Assembly: GCA_937920275.1 (NCBI GenBank)
Contig: CALGVD010000081.1
Coordinates: forward strand, 1 to 40,628
Reading direction: 5' to 3'
From: an uncultured Pseudomonadota bacterium
GTDB lineage: Bacteria > Pseudomonadota > Gammaproteobacteria > Steroidobacterales > Steroidobacteraceae
Length of the DNA: 40,628 bases
Below are positions 8,657 to 15,398 of this stretch, piece by piece. A model generated the notes under the pieces. The model was given only the letters and a program-made list of their open reading frames with translations. It was not told where the DNA came from and ran no database searches. Positions within the stretch are counted from its first letter, which is position 1. Each line of letters opens with the position of its first letter. The position numbers were made by a program, and so were the translations under genes.

Positions 8657-9349
8657 TCAGTGGTTGCGCCAGAGCGGCACATGGCGGGCCTTGAACAACG
8701 GGATCAGCAGCATCCCTGCCACGAACCCGCCGATGTGCGCGCCGAGCGCGACACCACCGCCGCTCATACCCGAGAACCAACCCATCGCGACCTGGCCGAT
8801 GAACCACGCGGCCAACACCCAGACGGCCCGAACCCAGCCGATGGTCAAGAAGATCAGCGGCGGCGGCAACGCGAGCAGCACGCGCGCCTTGGGATAGAGC
8901 AGCAGATAGGCGCCGAGCACACCGGAGATCGCACCGCTCGCGCCCACCATGGGCACCGCGCTCGACGGATCGGGGAGCGCTTGGGCGAACACGGCGATCA
9001 CCCCGCAGGTGAGGTAGAAAAGGATGAAACGACCATGACCCATCGCGTCCTCGATGTTGTTGCCGAACACTCAGAGGAACAGCATGTTGCCGAACAGGTG
9101 CGCCAACGAACCATGCAGGAACATCGAAGTGAAGACCGTCGCCCAGGGCGCCACCCAAGTCGGCTCCTCGCTCGCGCCCTCACGACCGAAGATCACTTCG
9201 GGGGTGGCGCCCAATCCCGCGATGATCGCACCGAACCAGGCCTCACCGGACGACCATTGCCAAAGAAAAACAAGCACACAGGCGCCGATCAGGATCCAGG
9301 TGACCCAAGGCGTGATGTGGGTCGGGTTGTCGTCGTGGACCGGGATCAT
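8657..9349 (-). pseudogene. Rhomboid-family intramembrane serine protease interrupted by an in-frame TGA
   Basis: Read through codon 93, this is a 230-position rhomboid protease with about six transmembrane helices. The first segment carries the rhomboid HGSLAHLFGN signature (H79, H84, N88), and the second the catalytic serine in GASGAISG (S138) and catalytic histidine in GAHIGG (H205). The two segments are in the same frame, separated only by TGA at 9073-9071, where homologues usually have Trp (LFLWVFGNN). A single G-to-A change explains it. A GTG follows the stop immediately, but the second fragment alone would lack the HxxxxH...N helix. It overlaps the L,D-transpeptidase gene by 4 nt. A recent pseudogene, a base-calling error and programmed readthrough all remain possible. 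Confidence 0.85.
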
Positions 9350-10497
9350 GGCGACACCCGCACGCGGTTTGCGCCGAGCGGCGCGATGTTCCGCACACGG
9401 CGCGCCTCGGCGATCACCGAATCAGGGCTGGTGCCGCTGCGGGTGAGCGGCACCGGGACGCTGCGCGGCGCATGGCTCACTCGCGACACGGACTCCCAGT
9501 CCATGGCATCGCCCTGCTCACGCAGCCGGCGCTGGATGCGCTGCGCGAGGGACTTCGAGAGCAGCTTGCGCTGCGCCCGCTGCCAATCACGCGGATCGTC
9601 CTCGAGCACCTCGTGCGCTTGCATCAAAAGTTCACCCTCATGCCACCCGAACACGAAGGGCTGGTTGACCACCGTCACACGGGTGCCCGGCTTGACGAGG
9701 TCATAGAGCAGTTCGATGTCCTCGGGGAAGAGCCGGATGCAGCCGTGGCTCGATCGCAGGCCGACACCGGCGGGCTTGTTGGTGCCGTGGATGAGATAGC
9801 TCGGCCAGTCGAGATAAAGCGCACGGTGACCGAGCGGGTTGTCCGGGCCCGGCGGCACCACGACGGGCAGCACCTCGCCGTTGACCTTGTGCTCCGCACG
9901 CACCCCAGGCCCCGGACGCCAAGCGGGATCTTTCTTCATGCGCACCACGCTGGTGGTGCCCTCCGGCGTCGCCCAACCGACGCGGCCGATCCCGATCGGG
10001 AAGGTGTAGACGGTCAGCCATTCCCCCGGCTTGCGCTTCGGGAAATAGAACAAGCGCATCGCTGCCAGATTGATGACGATGCCCTCGCGCGGCGCGTCCG
10101 GGAGGATGTGCCGCGTCGGCAGTACGATCTCGCGACCTGCGCCCGGTAACCATGGATCGACGCCCGGGTTGGCACGCACGAGTTCCTCGTAGCCGACATT
10201 GAAGCGCCTGGCGAGATCGACGAAGGTGTCCTCGCGTGTTGCGCGCGTGACCTGCAGTTCACCGATGAGATCGCCATGCGACGGGTCGAGCACGGTACGG
10301 TGGGCACTGGTCGCGACCGGGTCGGCCGCCGCCGAGGGCGGGATGAGCGGACGGAACGGGACAGCCGGCGACGCGGAGGGTTGCTTCACCGGTGCTGCGC
10401 CACACCCCGCCAGCAGCAGACCGAACGCCAAGACCCACGCCGAGCGTGACGACCGCGACAGGCCGGGAACAACGATGCGGGACGGAGGCGCCGACAT
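9346..10497 (-). CDS. L,D-transpeptidase lipoprotein with LysM domain
   Basis: A 383-residue secreted lipoprotein. The N-terminus has a signal peptide ending in the lipobox LLAGC (Cys32), then a proline-rich linker, a LysM-like peptidoglycan-binding domain (about 80-125) and a YkuD catalytic domain with HGTNKP and SHGCIRL, the nucleophile being Cys253. Such enzymes form 3-3 cross-links or attach proteins to diaminopimelate in the periplasm. The C-terminal roughly 60 residues are basic and low in complexity. The ATG at 10497 is chosen because the signal peptide begins there. The gene overlaps the rhomboid start by 4 nt, placing it in the lemA-led envelope cluster. Confidence 0.9.
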   Translation of the reverse strand: MSAPPSRIVVPGLSRSSRSAWVLAFGLLLAGCGAAPVKQPSASPAVPFRPLIPPSAAADPVATSAHRTVLDPSHGDLIGELQVTRATREDTFVDLARRFNVGYEELVRANPGVDPWLPGAGREIVLPTRHILPDAPREGIVINLAAMRLFYFPKRKPGEWLTVYTFPIGIGRVGWATPEGTTSVVRMKKDPAWRPGPGVRAEHKVNGEVLPVVVPPGPDNPLGHRALYLDWPSYLIHGTNKPAGVGLRSSHGCIRLFPEDIELLYDLVKPGTRVTVVNQPFVFGWHEGELLMQAHEVLEDDPRDWQRAQRKLLSKSLAQRIQRRLREQGDAMDWESVSRVSHAPRSVPVPLTRSGTSPDSVIAEARRVRNIAPLGANRVRVSP

Positions 10498-10508
10498 GGG
10501 CGCCGAGA

Positions 10509-11006
10509 TTACAGCAGTACGGGTCGGTTCGGCTGCTCGTTGGCGTCGCCACCCTCGTGCGGGAAATGCTCCGCGAGCAACGCGGCGACCCCCTCGATAC
10601 CGGCCAACGACCCCTCCCGCCAACGCTCCTCACGGAAGTGCGACTCCATGTCGCGGCAGACCGCCTCCCACTGCGCCGCAGGCACACGAGCGGCGATGCC
10701 GCGATCGGCGACGATCTCGACGTCGCGGTCCGCCATGAGCAGGTAGATGAGCACGCCGTTGTTGCGCTGCGTATCCCAGACCCGCAGCAGACCGAACACT
10801 TCGAGAGCCCGCGTCCGCGGCTCGAGACCGACCCGCAAGGCGCGCAGGTCCAGAGAGGTCTCCACCGCGAAACGGACCTCGCCCGCGTGGCGCGATTCGA
10901 CCGACGCGATCGCGGTCTCGATGGCGCTGAGGGTCGCCGCCGGGAACCGGCGCCGGGTGTGCAGCGGCCATGTCGTCAGGTGTCGCCAGAGGCGTCGCAG
11001 ATCCAT
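10509..11006 (-). CDS. TPM-domain protein (second, non-secreted)
   Basis: A 165-residue protein with the TPM-domain pattern: an alpha/beta core containing VRFAVETSLD, the conserved VFGLLRVWDTQRNNGVLIYL stretch and DRDVEIVADRGIAARV. It lacks a signal peptide and the glycine-rich C-terminus of its upstream neighbour. The ATG is one base beyond the neighbour's stop codon (TGA-G-ATG), so the two are almost certainly cotranslated. This lemA, TPM, TPM order is a common arrangement; the biochemical role is not established, though some TPM domains have phosphatase activity. Confidence 0.82.
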   Translation of the reverse strand: MDLRRLWRHLTTWPLHTRRRFPAATLSAIETAIASVESRHAGEVRFAVETSLDLRALRVGLEPRTRALEVFGLLRVWDTQRNNGVLIYLLMADRDVEIVADRGIAARVPAAQWEAVCRDMESHFREERWREGSLAGIEGVAALLAEHFPHEGGDANEQPNRPVLL

Positions 11007-11007
11007 C

Positions 11008-11922
11008 TCACCATCCCCCCGAGGCGCCACCGCCCCCGAAGCCGCCACCACCGCCCCCACCGAAGCCGCCACCGCCGAAGCCGCCCCCGCCCCCACCACC
11101 GAAGCCGCCGCCCCAAGGACCGCTGGAATAGTAGTTGCCCCGGTTGGCGCGGGAGCCCATGCCCATGATGATGCCGAAAAGACCGCCGAGCATCGCCGCG
11201 GTCAACGCGCCTGAGAACACCAGCGCGGCGATACCTAGGGTGCCGCCCATGGACAAAGATTGCGGCAAGCGGCCGAGGGACGCGGCGATCAGCAGCAGGA
11301 TGCCACCGATCAGGGCCAGCGCCAGGACCAGCGCCAAGGGGGCACCGGATAACCCGCCGCTCTCCCGCTTGCCGTCGCTCCAACGCGGATCGGGGGGCGG
11401 CAATTCTTCGCCGTCGATGACGCCGATCACGCGATCGACGCCGGCCTCGATGCCGGCGCCGAACTCGCCGGCGCGGAAGGCGGGACGGATCGTCTCGTCG
11501 ATGACGCGGTTCGAGACGAGGTCGGTGAGCGCGCCCTCGAGGCCGCGACCGACCTCGATGCGCATCCGCCGATCCTGTTGAGCGATGAGCAGGATCGCCC
11601 CGTCATCGACGCCCTTGCGACCGGTCTTCCAGGCATCGGCGACGCGGATCGAATACTGCTCGATCTCCTCCGGCTGCGTGGTCGGCACGATGAGCACCGC
11701 GACCTGGGATCCCTTGCGGGTCTGCAGGTCCATGAGGCGCGCGACCAGACGCGCACGCTCGTCGGGCTGCAGCAACCCGGCGGTATCGACGACCGGGGAA
11801 TCGTAGGCCGGGATCGGTTGCAGGCCGCCCTGGGCCGCGGCCGGCTGCAGCGCCGCCGACCCGAAGGCCAGCGCGGCGAGCAGCAGCGCAGGTCGCAGCA
11901 ACCCGGAGAGCAGGGTCTTCAA
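11008..11922 (-). CDS. Secreted TPM-domain protein with Gly-rich tail (YgcG-like)
   Basis: A 304-residue envelope protein: signal peptide (about 1-30, ending AAAQ), TPM domain (about 40-170, including VVDTAGLL, GSQVAVLIV and EVGRGLEGALTD), two hydrophobic segments around residues 195-255, and a C-terminal glycine/phenylalanine-rich tail ending GGW. The likely start is TTG at 11922, giving a well-formed signal peptide; GAGGCGG lies about 10 nt upstream, just after the lemA stop. It sits between lemA (16 nt away) and a second TPM gene. The glycine tail could be surface- or membrane-associated; function is unknown. Confidence 0.85.
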   Translation of the reverse strand: MKTLLSGLLRPALLLAALAFGSAALQPAAAQGGLQPIPAYDSPVVDTAGLLQPDERARLVARLMDLQTRKGSQVAVLIVPTTQPEEIEQYSIRVADAWKTGRKGVDDGAILLIAQQDRRMRIEVGRGLEGALTDLVSNRVIDETIRPAFRAGEFGAGIEAGVDRVIGVIDGEELPPPDPRWSDGKRESGGLSGAPLALVLALALIGGILLLIAASLGRLPQSLSMGGTLGIAALVFSGALTAAMLGGLFGIIMGMGSRANRGNYYSSGPWGGGFGGGGGGGFGGGGFGGGGGGGFGGGGASGGW

Positions 11923-11938
11923 GGAGTCGAAGACCGCC

Positions 11939-12544
11939 TCAGCCGCCCGGCGTGGGCGCGTTGAAGTCGACCGTCGGAGCGGCGGAGATCGCTGCCTCGT
12001 TCTCGACGGTGAAGTTCGGCTTGACCTTCATGCCGAAGACCATCGCGGTGAGGTTCGAGGGGAACTGGCGTACCGTTCCATTGAAGGCCTGCACGGTCGC
12101 GATGTAGCGGTTGCGGGCGACCGCGATGCGGTTCTCGGTGCCTTCGAGCTGCGCCTGAAGGTCGCGGAAGTTCTGGTCGGACTTCAGCTGCGGATAGTTC
12201 TCGGTGACCATCAGCAGGCTCTTGAGCGCGGCCGAGAGGTCGCCCTGCGCCGCCTGGTACTTCTTGAGGGCTTCCGGGTCGTTGAGCAGCTCCGGGGTCA
12301 ACTGGATCGAGGTCGCACGCGCGCGGGCCTCGGTGACGCCGACGAGCACCTTCTCTTCTTGGGCCGCGAAACCCTTCACGGTGTTGACGAGGTTCGGGAT
12401 CAGGTCAGCGCGGCGCTGGTACTGGTTGACGACCTCGGACCAAGCGGCCGTGGTGGCCTCGTCCTGGGTCTGCAGGGTGTTGTATCCGCAACCGCCGAGC
12501 ATCAGGGCGGCGACGAGGATCAGGCTGGCACGGATCGAACGCAT
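11939..12544 (-). CDS. lemA: LemA family lipoprotein
   Basis: A 201-residue LemA protein. The signal peptide ends in a lipobox LGGC with Cys19, followed by the family's long helical coiled domain (VNQYQRRADLIPNLVNTVKG, ENYPQLKSDQNF, ARNRYIATVQAFN) and a C-terminal region with FGMKVKPNF. LemA proteins are membrane-anchored and found across bacteria, usually with TPM-domain partners as here. The ATG at 12544 is preceded by AGGAG with 7 nt spacing, which favours it over in-frame ATGs 6 and 20 codons upstream. First gene of the minus-strand envelope cluster, divergent from greB. Confidence 0.93.
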   Translation of the reverse strand: MRSIRASLILVAALMLGGCGYNTLQTQDEATTAAWSEVVNQYQRRADLIPNLVNTVKGFAAQEEKVLVGVTEARARATSIQLTPELLNDPEALKKYQAAQGDLSAALKSLLMVTENYPQLKSDQNFRDLQAQLEGTENRIAVARNRYIATVQAFNGTVRQFPSNLTAMVFGMKVKPNFTVENEAAISAAPTVDFNAPTPGG

Positions 12545-12614
12545 GGGATGGCTCCTAATCATGGGGCGGATATTTCTATCATGCCGCAGCACAGGCGGAC
12601 CCGCCATCCCACTT

Positions 12615-12645
12615 AGGGTCAATCCTGCCTCAGGGTCAATCCTGC
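12615..12645. repeat. Two tandem copies of a TTGACCC-type motif
   Basis: The 14-bp sequence agggtcaatcctgc occurs at 12615-12628 and exactly again at 12632-12645, a period of 17 bp, in the 158-bp gap between lemA and greB. On the minus strand each copy carries TTGACCCT pointing toward lemA. A similar tandem TTGACCC array lies upstream of the secreted-protein gene at 31007. Confidence 0.6.
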
Positions 12646-12686
12646 GGACGATCGACGGTGCGCGTGGATGTTCCCTCGCCGAACGG

Positions 12687-12692
12687 TATCCT
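12687..12692 (+). promoter_or_regulatory. Candidate -10 box for greB
   Basis: TATCCT on the plus strand, 10 nt before the greB ATG. If used, the 5' leader would be only 3-4 nt. The same TATCCTGCC string precedes the M3 peptidase gene at 38468. Confidence 0.4.
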
Positions 12693-12702
12693 GCCGCCCA
12701 TC

Positions 12703-13197
<495 letters not shown>

Positions 13198-13218
13198 CAG
13201 CCCCGCGGAGGACGATCC

Positions 13219-14640
13219 TCAGCGGACGCGGATGTTGAGGAACTGCCAGGGATCTTCCCGATCGAGCTCCTCGGGGAAGAGCCGCTCACGATCCTGCAGC
13301 GGAGTCCAGTCGGTGTAGGCGCCGACCACCGGGCCGAGGTAGGGCCTGCAGACTTCGAGCGCGCGTCGGAAGTCCATCTCGTCCGGTTCGACCACGCCCC
13401 GGCGCGGGTTCTCCATCGCCCAAACGACGCCCGCGAGCACCGCCACGGTGACCTGCAGGCTGGTGGCATTGTTGAACGGGCAGAGTTCGCGCGCCTCGTC
13501 GACGCTCAACTGTGAACCGTACCAATAAGCGTTGCGGCCATGACCGGCGAGCAACACGCCGAGTTCGTCGATGCCACCCGGGTTGATCTCGTCCATGAGG
13601 ATGCGCTGCTCGTCCTGCATGATGAAATTGCGGCCAGCGAATTCGTGCACCGACAGCACCGCGTCATCGCAGGGGTGATAGGCGTAATGCACGGTCGGGC
13701 GGTAGACCACACGGTCGCCATCACGGACCGAGAGATAGTCGGAGATCGAGATCGCCTCACCGTGCGTGATGAGGAAGCCGTGGAAATGCCCGGCGCGCGG
13801 CGTCCAGGTACGCACCCGCGTCGCAGCGCCCGGCTGCGACAGGAAGATGGAGGATCCGCGACCGAAGTCGTAGCGGTTGCCATCAGCAGGGAAATGCCGC
13901 TCGTGGGAGCCCCAACCGAGTTCGGCGGGTTGGCAGCCCTCGCTCACGAAGCCGTCCACCGACCAGGTGTTGACGAATTCGCCCGGACGCTTGCGCACCG
14001 GCGAGACCTGCGTATCGCGCTCGGCGATGTGGATGACCTTGATACCGAGCGCGTGCGCGAGCCCTGCCCAATCCTCGCGCGTGTGCGGGTCACCCGCAGC
14101 GACGCCGGTGTCGGCGGCGATGTCGAGCAGCGCTTGCTTCACGAAGTGGGACACCAGACCCGGATTGGCGCCATGGGTGAGCACCGCGGTCGGTGCGTCG
14201 GCAGCGCCCTCGCGCAGCGCGAGCGCGGTCTCGCGCAACGCGTAGTTCGTGCGGCGCGCAGCGGGAAGACTGGGGTCGGTATAGCCCCCCGGCCAGGGTT
14301 CGATGCAGGTGTCGAGATAGAGCGCGCCGCGCTCGCGGCAGAAGCGGACGAGATCGATGGACGACACATCGACCGATACGTTGATGACGAAATCGCCCTC
14401 GCCCACCAAAGGGCTGAGCACCGAACGGAGGTTGTCCTGCTTGATCGCTTGCTTGATGAAGCCCACGCCGAAATGTTGGAGGACATGCAAACCGCGATCA
14501 TCCGGCGCGACCACGGTGATGCGGCTCGCGTCGGTGCCGATGTGGCGCAGGATGAGCGGCAGCACGCCCTGGCCGATGCTGCCGAAGCCGATGAACACGA
14601 TACGGCCCGGGAACTTCACGTGGATCTGGTGGTTCGTCAT
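13219..14640 (-). CDS. Homospermidine synthase
   Basis: A 473-residue bacterial homospermidine synthase, which condenses two putrescines (or putrescine and spermidine) in an NAD+-dependent reaction to give sym-homospermidine. The N-terminal Rossmann motif is GFGSIG (18-23). Family stretches are abundant: NVSVDVSSIDLV, YLDTCIEPW, GANPGLVSHFVKQAL, HIAERDTQ, FVNTWSVDGFVSEG, HYAYHPCDDAVLS, AYWYGSQLS and YLGPVVGAYTDWTPL. Length and sequence closely resemble the Blastochloris viridis enzyme. The start ATG at 14640 has AGGAG 12 nt upstream. It lies 31 nt downstream of a GST gene and across from an arginine decarboxylase fusion, an obvious putrescine-precursor supplier. The activity is inferred from strong family resemblance. 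Confidence 0.92.
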   Translation of the reverse strand: MTNHQIHVKFPGRIVFIGFGSIGQGVLPLILRHIGTDASRITVVAPDDRGLHVLQHFGVGFIKQAIKQDNLRSVLSPLVGEGDFVINVSVDVSSIDLVRFCRERGALYLDTCIEPWPGGYTDPSLPAARRTNYALRETALALREGAADAPTAVLTHGANPGLVSHFVKQALLDIAADTGVAAGDPHTREDWAGLAHALGIKVIHIAERDTQVSPVRKRPGEFVNTWSVDGFVSEGCQPAELGWGSHERHFPADGNRYDFGRGSSIFLSQPGAATRVRTWTPRAGHFHGFLITHGEAISISDYLSVRDGDRVVYRPTVHYAYHPCDDAVLSVHEFAGRNFIMQDEQRILMDEINPGGIDELGVLLAGHGRNAYWYGSQLSVDEARELCPFNNATSLQVTVAVLAGVVWAMENPRRGVVEPDEMDFRRALEVCRPYLGPVVGAYTDWTPLQDRERLFPEELDREDPWQFLNIRVR

Positions 14641-14671
14641 GATGTGCGGTCGCTCCTGTGGGCGGGGTGAC

Positions 14672-15355
14672 TCAATCGTTCCGCCAATGCGGCGGGCAGG
14701 TGCGCGCATAGCCGGGCTGCGCCTCGATGCGTGCGAGCCAGCGCCCGAGCGCAGGGTAGTTGGCATCGATGGGCAGGAACCGGCTGGCGAGATCGCCGGC
14801 GCCGGGTCGCGCGAGGGCGCGCCGCAGCAATTGGATGGCGGGGAAGATGACCATGTCGATGGCGCTGTAGTCATCGCCCACGATCCAATCGAACCGCGAC
14901 ACGCGCTGCTCGATGGTGCGGGCCTCGCGCGCCACGACATGCATCGCGTCGGTGAGACCATCGACCGTCAGCGGCGGCTCATCTGCGGGTCCCGGGCCGG
15001 TGCCGAGCAATGTGCGGCAGATGCCCATGATGTGCGGCTCGGTATAGGCCTGGAACTCCTCGATGACCCGGACGATCACGGCGGCTTCCTCAGGCGAACG
15101 GCCGAAGATCGGCGGCTCGGGGTACTTGAGGTCGAGGTAGTACAGGATCGCCACCGACTCGAAGACCACATAGTCGTCGTGCTTGAGCACCGGCAGACGA
15201 CCACGCGGGTTCATCGCCAGCATCTGCGGCGCCTTCTGTTCCTGCAGCGACATCTGCAGAAGGTGACTGTCGTAGGGCAGCCGCTTGTGCTCGAGGGCGA
15301 GCAGCGCCCGCCAAGAGTACGGGCTGCCACTGCCCCACCAGAGATCGATAGCCAT
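14672..15355 (-). CDS. Glutathione S-transferase family protein
   Basis: A 227-residue GST-fold protein. The N-terminal thioredoxin-like domain has SPYSWRALLAL, NPRGRLPVL (cis-Pro) and the glutathione-contact motif FESVAILYYL (ESxAI); the all-helical C-terminal domain follows, including GDDYSAIDMVIFP. Substrate unknown. The start ATG at 15355 has no Shine-Dalgarno, but a consensus-like TACAAT lies 7 nt upstream on the same strand, implying a leaderless or nearly leaderless mRNA. It is probably cotranscribed with homospermidine synthase (31-nt gap) and diverges from the sulfurtransferase-arginine decarboxylase gene over 43 bp. A role in polyamine metabolism is only suggested by position. Confidence 0.88.
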   Translation of the reverse strand: MAIDLWWGSGSPYSWRALLALEHKRLPYDSHLLQMSLQEQKAPQMLAMNPRGRLPVLKHDDYVVFESVAILYYLDLKYPEPPIFGRSPEEAAVIVRVIEEFQAYTEPHIMGICRTLLGTGPGPADEPPLTVDGLTDAMHVVAREARTIEQRVSRFDWIVGDDYSAIDMVIFPAIQLLRRALARPGAGDLASRFLPIDANYPALGRWLARIEAQPGYARTCPPHWRND

Positions 15356-15362
15356 GCAAAGG

Positions 15363-15368
15363 ATTGTA
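15363..15368 (-). promoter_or_regulatory. -10 box of the GST/homospermidine synthase operon
   Basis: TACAAT on the minus strand (5 of 6 matches to TATAAT), 7 nt before the GST start codon. Transcription would start at or 1 nt before the ATG. The -35 region at 17 bp spacing is TTCTCC, a weak match. Confidence 0.6.
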
Positions 15369-15398
15369 ACGGTAACGCGCAGGCCGGAGAATTGTGAG

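Noticed and set aside
9071-9073. TGA decoded as Trp or selenocysteine across the genome
   Set aside because: Many other genes here (trxA, rhlB, ttcA, plsB) end at TGA in the expected place, so there is no general reassignment; no SECIS-like stem is evident after the TGA.
11008-11150. GC-rich GGN repeats near the end of the secreted TPM gene as a CRISPR or minisatellite
   Set aside because: They are in-frame glycine codons of the protein's C-terminal tail, with no spacer structure.
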